Made by a program: the position numbers and the translations under genes. A DNA stretch of 64,000 nt. It comes from Adiantum capillus-veneris (Eukaryota; Streptophyta; Polypodiopsida; Polypodiales; Pteridaceae). The notes below the pieces were generated by a model. It saw only the letters and a program-made list of their open reading frames with translations. It did not search any database and was not told the origin of the DNA. Shown here piece after piece: positions 20,699 through 31,520 of this stretch. Every line of letters begins with the position of its first letter. Position 1 is the stretch's first letter. The stretch lies in the NCBI GenBank assembly GCA_014529385.2, contig CM043944.1:58886268-58950267 (forward strand), given 5' to 3'.

Positions 20699-22357
20699 TT
20701 ATTGGCATTCGACATCGAGGTTTCCTATTTGTTGTTGATTTGGTTGGCGATTTTCTTTGCAATTAAAATTTGTAACTCTACAGCTCTTTGTTTGATTGTC
20801 TTTTTTGCAAAAGTTTCTTGGTTTGCCGCTACTTTCGATATGGCCGTGGTTGTTTCTGTGGATGGAATTGTCGTGGCTGATGTGGCCGTAATCTTTTTCT
20901 CTTTTTCTTGCCATTTGTAGCTTTGTTTTGGATGTGTTTGTAGGTTTGCCTCGTCCTTGGTCGTCATTGATGTTCTGCTGATCGGCACCCACATAGATCG
21001 TTGCCGATGTCGTTTGTCCTACTGTTGGTTTTGCTTGTACTGAAGGGAGTTCCTGTTGCTTTGGTTTGGGGATCCAAATGCTCTTCGCATTTAAGTGTTT
21101 ATTGAGCATTCTTTTCGGGATCCATATCTTTTTTATTCCCTTGGTTGTTGGCCTAACTGTGTTCTTCTGTTGCCTTCTGCTGTTGTATTCTGGTTTGTAT
21201 GTCAGGTCGCCTCTATCCTTCCGTATCCATACTTGTTTTTCGCGTGTTGCTGACCTTGATCTATTCCCTGTGGTCTGTGTTGTCTTATTTTTGTAGTGAA
21301 CATGGTTGGCAGTTTCCTGGTTGTTCTCCATGGGTATCGTGTTGTGCTTTATTGGCACCCATCCTTTTTGTTCTTCATCTAGTGATGGTGGTGCTATCAT
21401 CTTTTTCTTTTGGGTTGGCTGAGAAAAGGCTACCACCTGTTGTTCTTGTGCATGCTGAATTTTGACTGTATTCGAATTCCAATTAATCTATCTACACATT
21501 ATACTCTTTTTGCCAAGGTTGTCCCAACAAAATGGGGTATAGTGTGCTCGCATCCTCAACCACATAAAACTTGTGGGGGTAAACATATTGATGTATTTGT
21601 ACATGCAATATTGTCTAGCCCAATGTTCCTAGCGAATGTGATGTACTACTTTCCAGCACTTGTTGAGTAGGATGGAGTTGTTCCTCAAGCTTGAGTTGTT
21701 TATATAATTTGTAAGAGATCAGATTTTCTTGAGCTCCGGAATCAAGCAATGCCATCGATTCAACTTGATTGCTACCCACTTTGACAGCAATTATTGGTTT
21801 CCTTGTGTCTTCACTAAAATTCGATAATCGAATAGCATTTATTCGCAACGGTGATCCACTCTGTTGTTGTTGTCGTAAAAGCCTTCTTTTTGCAATGCGT
21901 TCTTTTGCTTCTGGTTGTGCTTCTTCTCGTACCCTCTGTTTCTCCTTCATCTGTTGTTTTTCCTTTTGGATTTGTTAAAGCATATCCTGTGTTAGTGGTA
22001 AATGATACTTTTTTAACCGACACACACTTATCCAATTTGGCATTTCTTCTCCTGCCAATGTAGCAAGTTTGACAGCTCCACTTTGTGATAAATCACTAAT
22101 CACAAAGGGTCCCATCCCTTGCTTTTTAAGTTTCTTGGCATGTTGCTTCAAAGTATAAACAAGTACATAATCACCTATTTTGAACTCTTTCGTACGCACA
22201 TGCTTGTCAAAAAACTCCTTTTGTCTTCTCTTTTTAGCATAGATCGAAGCTACAACTCTCAGTTGAAGTTCATCTAGCTTTTCAAGATCATCTATTCTTG
22301 AAGAGAGATCATGGCCTGTCCATTCTAAGCGTTTCACTACTCGTAGAGTTGGAATGC
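20699..22357 (-). pseudogene. Integrase C-terminus joined to aspartic protease and WIPK-repeat region, copy 1
   Basis: Minus strand. It opens at 22357 with GIPTLRVVKRLEWTGHDLSS, then IYAKKRRQKEFFDKHVRTKE, FKIGDYVLVYTLKQHAKKLK and MGPFVISDLSQSGAVKLATL, the gypsy integrase C-terminal (GPY/F) module. After TAA at 21977-21975 the same frame continues through a basic linker (KEKQRVREEAQPEAKERIA) into a retropepsin-like domain with ALLDSGAQENLISYKLYKQL (DSGA active site). Next (21436-20699) comes a Lys/Gln-rich region with W-(I/V)-(P/R)-(K/I) repeats (GWVPIKHN, VWIRKDRG, IWIPKRML, IWIPKPKQ). The order integrase then protease is the reverse of normal pol. The integrase core is missing to the right. 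Confidence 0.65.
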
Positions 22358-22505
22358 CTTACTGTGTTTCTATAGATCTACAGTTCTTTCAAGATTCCAC
22401 CTTCGCCTTGGAGGGGCTGCAGGCAAGCATCAAGAAGCCGAGTGCTCTGATCTCCTTCGAGTGCGCCGATCTGTGTCGGATCTGCTGCCACCACCAAACT
22501 CAAGC

Positions 22506-22664
22506 ATGAGCTCCTCGCTCTTCTATAGCCGGCGAGCTCTGTCGCTTTTGAGTCGATTGTCAGAGAGCCGTGGCTACAAGCTTCCAGATTGTATCAGCCA
22601 GTCAATTCCCAGCCTTGTAGAACTCCAGATTATTAGTTTTGACCACTCAAAAACCTTGGCTAAG
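22506..22664 (+). pseudogene. Candidate orphan first exon with presequence-like N-terminus
   Basis: ATG at 22506 gives 53 codons: MSSSLFYSRRALSLLSRLSE, then SRGYKLPDCISQSIPSLVEL, ending at a donor AAG|GTATAA at 22664/22665. The Arg/Ser/Leu-rich, acid-poor start looks like a mitochondrial targeting sequence. The DNA around 22390-22600 is more GC-rich than its neighbours. No downstream exon follows; gag of E3 begins 500 bp on. It may be a captured gene fragment. Confidence 0.3.
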
Positions 22665-23172
22665 GTATAAAAGCCAATTTTTATAAGTTTTTTATGAGTT
22701 TTTGGATAAGAAATACACAGCGTGAGCTAACGGTGCTCACTTCTCGCACTTCCTACTCCCTCTCCCGTTGTCACATTGCGAATGTATTGGTTTCTCTTTT
22801 CTTGCTTAAGAAGAGAGGTAAGTTGTACATGAAAGGTTGGACATGTTCATTGCAAGAGGGTAAGTGGGACAGGTATTTATTATCTCGGTTGAAAAGAACT
22901 TAGTTTAAGGTACACCATTGGGAACTATAGACTTAATAATGGAGTCTTTTGGGGCTTGAATTGGGCTTAGCCATTAATGAGCCACTAGCAAGCTCAATAG
23001 GAACTATAATTATCCAAGCAATGTTAAACCCTGTCCACTAATTTTTGCAATCAAGAGTCTCTAAACCATGGGTATGGCTTCTTGAGAACTAATTTTCAAA
23101 AGTAAAGGAGAGTAGCAACTAAATTTTTGAGTTGCCAAAGCACACAGTAGCATAAATATAAATTTAGTTAGC

Positions 23173-24510
23173 ATGGGTGACAATAATAAAGAGAGTAGGA
23201 TGAATATTGAAAACTTTGATTTTGCACATGAAGGTGCTACTAATGATGCCCTTATGTTTGTGAACAATCTTGTTGCTAGGCTGCAACAATCTATGGCAAC
23301 CCTGCCTTTCAAGACAAAGTTAACCAACAACTTCACACTCATGGGATTCTCCAAACTCCCCAAGAGGAGAGAGATCTTAGGAAGCCTCTTGTAGAGACTT
23401 CCAAAAGAAGACTCTCTCTAGTGAGAGAAGAGGAGGAACCCTATGAAAGAGAAAGAAGTGAATCTCCAAATTCTTCGGCAGATGTGGCTCCACGAAGACG
23501 GCGGTCTCGACGATCCCCGACTCCTCCAAAGAGGAAAAGATCGTCATATAGTCCTTCTCCTCGTCATTATGAGACAGAAGGGAGGAATCAAAAGAATAAA
23601 AAGGTGAGAAAGAGGTCACCCCCTTCTCCATATTCATAATCTTCCTCCTCGTTCGATGAAAGTAGTGCTTTTCTCCTAGAGAATACAAGAGGAGAGGACA
23701 CCGCAGATCCTATGCTGCTTGGAAAAGGTCCTACAAGCTTAAGAAGTGCAAGGAGGGAGGAAGGAGAATTTCTTTTCTCACCTATGATGGCATCTTTAGT
23801 GCTACGGACAAAGTCTTGGCCTTTATCCAACAATTCGATGCTGCCTTTGGAGATGAGGGCTTCACGTCCTCCAAGCTACATCATGTAGCTATGCATTTTC
23901 AAAAGTCTGCCCAATAATGGTGGGCTAGTCTACGAGGTAAGGGAGAAGCTCCAAGACATGGAAAACTCTAAAAGTCTCCATAATGAAGCAATTTCCTGCA
24001 AGCAATGCCAAAGATAAAGTGTTGATCGAATGGCAAAGTTTGAAGTTAACTCCCAATGAGTCTATCCACAAGTATGTAGACAAGTTTTGGGATTTACATC
24101 TCAAAGCTACCACCTACCAAAAGATAGACTTTTCCAAACAAAAGAAACAATTTTGTGTGGGACTACTTGAAGATATGGCCGAGTATGTTAACTCTCAAAG
24201 GCCTACGACCATCACTGAAGTGATACACCATACTATGGTTTCTTCACAAATCAATTTCCAACAAAGGACTAAAAGGAATTTTAAGCCCATGGAAACTAAA
24301 GACTAAAATGAACCTAGAGGGAAGAACAATGCTCAAAACCCTTCCCAAGGTAATTCTAGCAACATCAACAACAACAACAAGACCACGGATAAAAGATTTT
24401 ACAAAGGTAAAATAAACTCTCTCCTGAAGAGTTAGAAGGTTTTTGTAAAGCCATAAATGTTTCAAGTGTGGGATTCAAGGACATGGCTATCAATCTTGCC
24501 CCAAAAGAAA
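23173..24510 (+). pseudogene. gag: E3 gag with zinc knuckle
   Basis: The N-terminus reads MGDNNKESRMNIENFDF and then an Arg/Ser-rich tail in another frame (PRRRRSRRSPTPPKRKRSSY). The gag core follows (ISFLTYDGIF, AFIQQFDAAFGDEGF, SIMKQFPASNAKDKVLIEWQ, LTPNESIHKYVDKFWDLHLK). A CCHC knuckle is at 24458-24499: CFKCGIQGHGYQSC. Several frame changes and stops occur. Gag packages element RNA in virus-like particles. The SR-like tail is unusual and may help RNA binding. Confidence 0.75.
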
Positions 24511-24539
24511 TGCACGCAATGATACTCCTAGAGCTTCCA

Positions 24540-25107
24540 TGGTCGAAGCTCCAAAAGAGGATACTCATTGCGAAGGATCGTTCCTTTCCTATGCTTTGGG
24601 ACCTTGGCTCTACTCACAAGTTCATATCAATAGAGTTGGCCACTAATCTCGGCATACAAGCTTTTGAGATGGGAGATACTGTGGCTGTTGATGGAGCTTT
24701 CAAGGGACAACAAGCCTTGTTACTCCCTTGATTGGAAATTGAGACTTCATGTACAAAGCTAAATCGACAAAGAGGACTTTTGCATCTCCCCTCTCCAACA
24801 TGAGGATGTTATCATAGGGGCACCATGGTTCAACCGCATGGCGATCAATATAAAGTTTCCTGAAAGGAGAATTTATTTCACCTACAGGGAAAAGAACATG
24901 TATATAGAGGCTAATGAGTCGAGTCATACTATACCTCTTGTAGATTCACCTGATTTTGATAAGTCAATGAAAAGCTCAGTTTTCGCGTATATGATTTTTG
25001 TCAAAGAGACCATAAATGATCCTAATGTTTTACCAAATCAAAGTAGTAGGAATCAAGAGGAATCAAAGTTGTCTAATTTTCTAAATAGATTCCAAGATGT
25101 TTATTGA
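24540..25107 (+). pseudogene. E3 aspartic protease
   Basis: FPMLWDLGSTHKFISIELAT matches the gypsy retropepsin active-site region (D-x-G-S-T-H-x-F-I) with Leu between Asp and Gly instead of Ser or Thr. Downstream GAPWFNRMAINIKFPERRI is the usual C-terminal protease part. A frame change separates the two. A linker to RT follows with stops at about 25105-25300. Confidence 0.65.
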
Positions 25108-25306
25108 TGCCATCCCTATGGAGTTACCTCCATAACAAGGGGATGATGACCATACAATAGAGCTTCTACCTGGGAGATCACCACCTAATAAACCTTCTTA
25201 TTGAGTTTCCCAAGCTCATCAAGAGGAGATTGTGAGGCAAGTATATGAACTGGTGGATAGGGATGGTGAGGCCTAGTTCCTCCCCTTTTTTCCACCCATC
25301 CTATTA

Positions 25307-25897
25307 GTGCAAGAGAAAGACGACACATATTGTATGTGTGTTGACTATAGAGCACTAAATTGGATTACTATCAAGAACAGATTTCTCATACCACGGGTAG
25401 AAGCTCTATTTGATAAGCTACAAGGCTCTACCTACTTTAGTAGAACTGACCTTAAAAGTGGCTATCATCAAATAAAGATAGTGAATGAAGAGATTGTAAA
25501 GGCCTCTTTTCGCACAATGTTTGGTCTTTATGAATATCTTGTCATGCCTTTTGGCTTGACCAATACTCTGGCCACATTTAACTGCCTAATGGAGAAAAAA
25601 TTTAGACCCCACCACAAGTTTACTGGAGTGTTCTTTGATGATATCATCATCTACTCCAATTATCTTGAGGAGCATAAGAAACATCTCCGGGTAATCTTTG
25701 AAGCTTTGAGGAAGAATAAACTTTTCATTAATCAAAAGAAGAGTGAACTTTTCCTTCAACAGATTCAACACTTAGGTCACCTTATCTCTCAAGATGGTAT
25801 CTGTATGGATCCAACAAAGTTAGAGATTATAAAAGGATGGCCTAATCGAAGGAATCTACATGATATACGAAGCTTTATTGGTATATATGCATACTAA
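25307..25897 (+). pseudogene. E3 reverse transcriptase
   Basis: Motifs in order: MCVDYRALNWITIKNRFLIP, STYFSRTDLKSGYHQIKI, YEYLVMPFGLTNTLATFNCL, FTGVFFDDIIIYS and LFLQQIQHLGHLISQDGI. The catalytic YxDD box reads FFDD. This is the best preserved part of E3, open for 196 codons. A stop at 25895-25897 lies shortly after RSFIGIYAY, where the family reads LxGYYRRF. Confidence 0.85.
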
Positions 25898-25906
25898 AGA
25901 CGCTTC

Positions 25907-26406
25907 ATGGAAAAATCTTCACAAATAGCAAGACCATTACACGACTTAACAAAAAAGAACATTAAGTATTCATGGACTGCAAAAGAGAGAAATTATTTTG
26001 AAAGCTCAAAGAGAAGCTTACCTCTCAACCTGTACTTACACTACCAGATCTCTCAAAACCATTTGAGGTCCAATGTGATGCTTGTGGAGATTGCCTTGGA
26101 GTAGTCTTCCTTCAAAAAGGGCATGCCATAGCATACGAGAGTCAACAACTCAATTCCAGTGAGCAAGTGTTGGGCATATACAAAAAGGAACTACTAGCTA
26201 TTCTACATGCCCTTGACACATGGAAACATTATCTTTTGGGGACTCCATTCATCCTACGAATGGATTACCAAAGTCTAAAGTACTTCATGACACAAACCAA
26301 GCTTTCTGACAAACAAATGAGGTGGAAATTTTTTCTTTTTCAATGTAGTTTTCATATTGCTCATATTGCTGGAAAACACAATCAAGTGGCCGATGCACTA
26401 TCATGA
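25907..26406 (+). pseudogene. E3 RNase H
   Basis: FMEKSSQIARPLHDLTKKN is the thumb-to-RNase H connection. KGHAIAYESQQLNSSEQ, YKKELLAILHALDTWKHYLL, FILRMDYQSLKYFM and HIAHIAGKHNQVADALS are the usual gypsy RNase H motifs (E in KKELLA, D in MDYQSL, D in VADALS). One frame change lies near 26100. It degrades the RNA strand during reverse transcription. Confidence 0.8.
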
Positions 26407-26439
26407 TGACCAAAAGTAAATGTAGTGTCTATAGCAACT

Positions 26440-27760
26440 CACAATGATCTATCTTCCATGATAGATGAGTATGATACTGACCCTGATTTCAAGGATATAA
26501 TTTTAACCACTGCCTTAGGGGAGAAAGAAGAACTGTTCACTTTGTAGGATGGTTATCTTTTCCATGGAAATAGGCTATGTGTTACTAGCTCTCTTTGTGA
26601 GAAAGTAATGTATGAATCCCATGCTGCTCCCTATGCTGGGCATAGAGGGATTCAACCTACACAAAGTATAATAGAGGGAAGCAGCCTGGATTACTCCAAC
26701 AATTTCCAATTCCTAATTCACCATGGGAGAGTATATCCATGGATTTTATCTTTTGATTACCCAAGTCTATCCATGGGAATACAGAAATATGGACAATAGT
26801 TGACAGGTTTAGCAAATAAGCACATTTTATACCTGATAAAAATACTACTAAGGCACATCAAATGGAAAATATCTTGTATCATAGATTTTTAAACACCATG
26901 GCTTTCCAACATCCATAATGTCAGATAGAGATCCTCAAATGACCAATAATGTCTAGAAGGGTCTCTTTGAGAATCTAGGTACAAGGCTAAATTTCGCTTC
27001 GGCGTGTCACCCACAAATGGATGGCCAAAGTGAGATAGCTAACCTTACGATTCTATATCTACTCAAAACCTATTTCATGGAAGTAGATCAACGCTCACAA
27101 TGGGAGAAGTACCTTCCTCTTGTAGAGTATGCATACAATAACAGTATCCATACTACTGCAGGGAAGGCGATATTTGAAATCATTGAGGGAAGACATACAA
27201 ATCCCTTGCTACTTAAGGTACATGGAAAGATCTTTGCCTGTTGATGAGAATATTTTTAAAAGATTAAGGAGGCTATATCCATCTCACAAAAAAGGCAAAA
27301 AGATGGTTCTAACAAGCATAGAAGGGCCTTAACTTTCAAGAAAAATGGTTGGGCCCTACTCAAGTTGCCCAAGGCTCCGATTGAGATAAACAACGAAAAA
27401 ATATCCTACGGGCCACCAAAACTATTATGCTAAGCTAGAAAAATGATACTATGGTCCTTTCCAAATCTTAAAACCAGTCAACAAACTGACCTAACAACTA
27501 AAGTTGCCCAATCATTATCTCATACACAATGCTTTTCATGTGAGGACCCGTCCGAGATCAAAGATCAAGAAGAGGTGCTCTAGCACGAATCCATTCTTTG
27601 ACATGAAGACAAAGTACTAAGACACGGTAAGATTATCCGATGGTATCTTATTAAGTTCAAAAATTATTCTTTTGAAGATGCTAGATGGATGTAAGGAACA
27701 CAGCTTAAGAATAGTATAAACCTTGTTAATGCTTACAATGCTACACTGGAGTAAGCAAAT
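26440..27760 (+). pseudogene. E3 integrase with C-terminal chromodomain
   Basis: [15 protein letters not shown] belongs to the HHCC N-terminus, part of which is deleted. The core survives as SMDFI, VDRFSK and ATHPQMDGQSEIANL-like sequence (27010-27040), then WEKYLPLVEYAYNNSIHTTA. At 27603-27692 HEDKVLRHGKIIRWYLIKFK and NYSFEDARWM form a chromodomain, the hallmark of chromoviruses, thought to guide integration into modified chromatin. There are many stops and frame changes. Confidence 0.75.
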
Positions 27761-28112
27761 GTAAATGTTTTTTAATAAATGAACAATGTTTTTGTCTTAT
27801 AATACTATATCTCTTTTTATTGTGCACAAATTTAAGTAGTATGCATGCTTAGAATCTTGTTTTGTGATGAGGACGTCTCTCAAACACCAAGTACAATTTG
27901 TCGCTCTACTTTGGGAGTATGATATGGACTAAAGAGTAGACATGCTTGTGGCAGCTAAGTCTCCCAAGCACCAAATGGACTAGTCATCCATTTTGGAATG
28001 ATGTTGTTGGGTAAAAAGGGATCCTCTACCCGCTACAAAATATAGACTAATAACTAAGACATTATCTTCTCTACCTCATACTCGGACGACTATGGTTTTG
28101 AGAGAGAGGTAA

Positions 28113-28574
28113 TGTCATAAAATCTAATATCTACCTATCCCAAATGATTTTCTCATATTGAAATGATCACTTAATGTGGAAAAATGAAAGGGAACAAGAG
28201 TTAGAATATAGATATATGCTTTTAGATCTATCTCAACACAAGACCAAAAAGGATAGAAGGCTACCTCTCATTAAGGGTCTAAAAAAGAGAGATGGTCTAT
28301 CAAAGTCGAGGAATGAGAAAATAATGGAGTTTAAAAGACCTTAGGGTTTTCTACATTAAAGACCTCCAAAGGTTAGTGTTAAAAGTCCTTAGACCTAGGA
28401 CCTTTAGGTACTTCAAACCTTAGGCAAGCTAGGCATGTGCTTGAGGTGCTTGTCGTACTTGAGCTGACTAAGATGCTTGAGGTGCTTGTCGTGCTTGAAC
28501 GGACTAAGGCACTTGTCGTGCTTAATAACTAAGGTGCTTGAGGTGGTTGTAGTTCTTAATGACTAAGGTGCTAG
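28113..28574 (+). repeat. Partial LTR of E3 (first copy)
   Basis: Begins TGTCATAAAATCTAATATCT after a purine-rich tract GAGAGAGAGGTAA, and stops where the duplicated integrase end begins. It contains the same 33-bp minisatellite as the full LTR. Confidence 0.8.
28436..28572. repeat. Minisatellite of about 33 bp inside the E3 LTR
   Basis: Units contain CTAAGGTGCTTGAGGTGCTT followed by GTCGTGCTTGAA, repeated about four times with changes. A second block lies at 29607-29755 in the full LTR. The related LTR at 56094-57430 has fewer units (57060-57115), so copy number varies within the family. Confidence 0.8.
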
Positions 28575-29289
28575 AGAAAAGATACTACGGTCCTTTTCAA
28601 ACCCTAAAACCAATCAATTAAATGGCCTTTCAACAAAATTTGCCCAAATATTGGCTCATACACAATGCATTTCATATAAGCCTAATTAAGCCTTACAAAG
28701 GAGAGCCACCAAGAGAAAAATAAGTGAAGACCCGCCTAAGATCGAGGATCAAGAAGAGGTTCTTCAACCTGAATCCATCCTTCGGCATGAAGACAAGGTA
28801 CTAAGACATGGTAAGATTATTTGACGGTGTCTTATTAATTTCAAAACTTATCCTTTTTGAAGATGCTAGATGGATGCAAGGAGCATATCTTAAGGATAGT
28901 ATGAACTTTGTCAATGCTTACAATGGTACAATAGAGTAAGAAAATGTAAACATTTTTTTTTCAAATGAAAAATATTTTTGTCTTAGAAGACTAGTTCTCT
29001 TTTTATTGTGCACAAAGTTAAGTAGTATCCATGCTTAGAATCATGTTTGTGATGATGATGTCTCCCAAACACCAAGTAGAATTTTTCACTTTACTTTGGG
29101 CGTATGATATGGACTAGAGAGCAAACATGCTTGCGATAGCTAAGTCTCGCAAGCACCAAATGGATTAGTCATCGACGTCGTAGGGTAAAAATGGATCCTC
29201 TACCCGCTAAGGAATTTAGACTAATGACTAAGTCTTTTATCTTCTCTACCTCATATTCAAGGACGACTATGGTTTCAAGAGAGAGGTGA

Positions 29290-30904
29290 TGTCATAAAAT
29301 CTAATATCTACCTATCCCAAATGATTTTCTCATATTAAACTAATCACTTAATGTGGGAAAGTGAAAGGAAACAAGAGTTGGAATACTAGATATGTGCTTT
29401 TAGATCTATCTTAGCATGAGACCAAAAAGGAGAGAAGGCCACCTCTCATTAAGGGTCCAAAAGGGAGATGGTATGTTAAAGAGCAATGAGAAGATAATGG
29501 AGCTTAAAAGACCTTAGGGTTATCTTCATTGAAGACCTCCAAATATTAGTGTTAAAAAGTCCTTAGACCTAGGACCTTTAGCTACTTTAAATCTTAGAAA
29601 ATTTAGGCATGTGCTTGAGGTGCTTGCCAAACTTGAGTTAACTAAGGTTCTTGAGGTGCTGGTCGTGCTTGAACTGACTAAGGTGCTTGAGGTGCTTGTC
29701 GTGCTTAATGACTAAGGTTCTTGAGGTGCTTCATGACTAAGGTGCTTGTGATGTTCAAAGTCAATCATGACTGCTACATAGACGGGGGCAAGACCTAAGA
29801 GTAGGGGATGAGAACACACACACACACGCACGCACACACTCTCTCTCAAGGAAAGCCCTTTCTACAAGAGGCATAAAGGACACATGGCAAGCCCCTCCGC
29901 ATGCTGCCTCATGGTGTGCCTGAATCCTATTGGATGGCCTTCAGGGAGGTCCAATGGAAATTTAGATGCATTTAATTAATTAATTAAGCTCTCTCTCTCT
30001 CAAAGGGGAAAATAAGGACACTTACCCAAATGCTACCCTTATTGCTTGAAATGACCATGGCCTGTGATTGGCCAAGCCTAACAAGGCCAATAGGATCAAG
30101 TTAGAGTAAATTGAGAGAGGGGTCGACCTAGGCAAGAGAAAGGCTTCATTTATCATTCTCCCACACACTCACACATTCTCTCATGGTGTTGAGAAAGAAA
30201 TCCATCTCCTTCTCCAAGCTTGAGAAGTAGAGAGCCTACACCAATGACTCTTGGCTATGGAATGCAAATCCAACCAAGAGTCATGCTTCAAAGCAATGCT
30301 TACCATCTTCTTCATCTTCATTACTATGCTATGCTATGCTCTATGAGTAATGATATGAGAGGAAACTACTTCCTTCTTGTATGCTACTTCTTCTTCCTCT
30401 TCCTCTTCTCTTCCCTCACTCCCTGCTAGCTCTCTCCACCTTTGAAGGTGTTTGAGGTCTTGGGATTGAGGCTAGGGACAATTTAATGTTTTTGCAAGTT
30501 AGTTACAGGCATAATTTTGGTGCATGAAGTTTACCATCTTCATTGCATCGACAAGGTCTCAAGGAACACAAAGCATATATTGTACCAAGTCTCTCTTTAT
30601 GGGAGAATCTATAACACAAATCATATATTATACCAAGTCTTTCTTTATGGAGAATCTATAATACAAAAGCCTTTTGGAGGGGGGACTGGCTCCAAGTAAA
30701 TCTTGTCCTCAACCATTGTCAATTTCTCTAATCTTCTCTCTCTTTTACAAGTATTGTTCATGCCAAGATAATTAGGTATAATTTTCATTTTGCTGCCTTT
30801 AATCAAGTGCTCTTCTTATGCTCTTTAAGAATTATCTTAAGGAAATGCTCACTATTGCTACTTTAATTCCACTACAATCAATGTTATAGCCATATTACAT
30901 TACA
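29290..30904 (+). repeat. 3' LTR of E3 (about 1.6 kb)
   Basis: Begins TGTCATAAAATC after GAGAGAGGTGA and ends CATTACATTACA at 30904. It is homologous along its length to the minus-strand LTR at 56094-57430. It holds the minisatellite, an AC-rich run at 29816-29838 and a stretch matching the sister LTR (CATCTTCATTGCATCGACAA). No primer site follows, as expected for a 3' LTR. Confidence 0.8.
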
Positions 30905-31372
30905 CTATAAGAACTTCATCCACACAAAATACTAAATCTGGCCCAAATAAGGTGAGGTTCACTTCGTCTAGCCTTGATAAGATCTTATCACAATCATTGA
31001 TATGATCTGCCACATACTTGCAGCACCCCTCAAGTGTAGATCCACATCTATATTACTTACATCACATCCTTTGATTGGCACATCATCAAGAAAGGGCGTC
31101 ATAGTTTGAGGTATGAATTCATGTAGGACGTTGTTCATAACATTCATCATATGCGCAACTAAATTAGTTGCTTCATGAGGTAAGATTCATTCTTACCAAG
31201 CCCAAATGTGTCGTCATGGTAGTCAACTCCCTACTTTCCATCGCTAGTTGGAACTGATCATACCCTAAGTATAAATCCCCCATACAATAAATCATCCTTC
31301 GTGCAAAGGTCCCTCTGCAAACTCATCTACAATTGGCCTTGTAGTACCAACATTTCTAGTTATAAACTTGTT

Positions 31373-31520
31373 TCTAAGACCAGAGGGGACTCGACCATGC
31401 AACTCTCCACCCAACCACGGTATATATAGACTCATAGCTTGCTAAAATATAGCACCCCTTGATTGCATGTCCATCTTGGCCCTTGGTCTTCCTGGTTGTC
31501 TTACCCTAGGAATGACATCA
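31373..31520 (-). repeat. 3' LTR of E6 (148 bp)
   Basis: On the minus strand it starts TGATGTCATTCCTAGGG and ends GGTCTTAGA. It contains a TATA-like TATATATA at 31428-31421, about 50 bp before its end. It is about 85 percent identical by eye to 37436-37576. Confidence 0.65.

Larger units (their letters stand above)
27441..29289 (+). repeat. Direct duplication of the integrase end plus LTR start in E3
   Basis: The segment from the integrase C-terminus through the chromodomain into the first part of the LTR occurs twice. Unit 1 starts near 27441 (GATACTATGGTCCTTTCC), unit 2 near 28578 (GATACTACGGTCCTTTTC). The LTR start TGTCATAAAATC occurs at 28113 and again at 29290. The second chromodomain copy is frame-broken. 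The repeat distance is about 1.14-1.18 kb. Confidence 0.85.
23173..30904 (+). mobile_element. E3: Ty3/gypsy chromovirus, 5' LTR missing
   Basis: Plus strand. In order: gag, zinc knuckle, protease, RT, RNase H, integrase, chromodomain, a duplicated 3' segment and a 3' LTR ending at 30904. The LTR family is the same as at 56094-57430, whose neighbour is a tRNA-Met primer site. No 5' LTR or primer site was found left of gag. All reading frames carry stops or frameshifts, so the copy is dead. Confidence 0.85.

Noticed and set aside
20702-21670. Plus-strand hydrophobic frames (possible membrane proteins)
   Set aside because: They lie antisense to the Lys/Gln/Asn-rich WIPK region and protease of the integrase-protease unit.
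23173-23639. Host SR-protein-like splicing factor
   Set aside because: The Arg/Ser-rich stretch (PRRRRSRRSPTPPKRKRSSY) sits inside E3 gag, directly before the gag core, and has no RNA-recognition domain.
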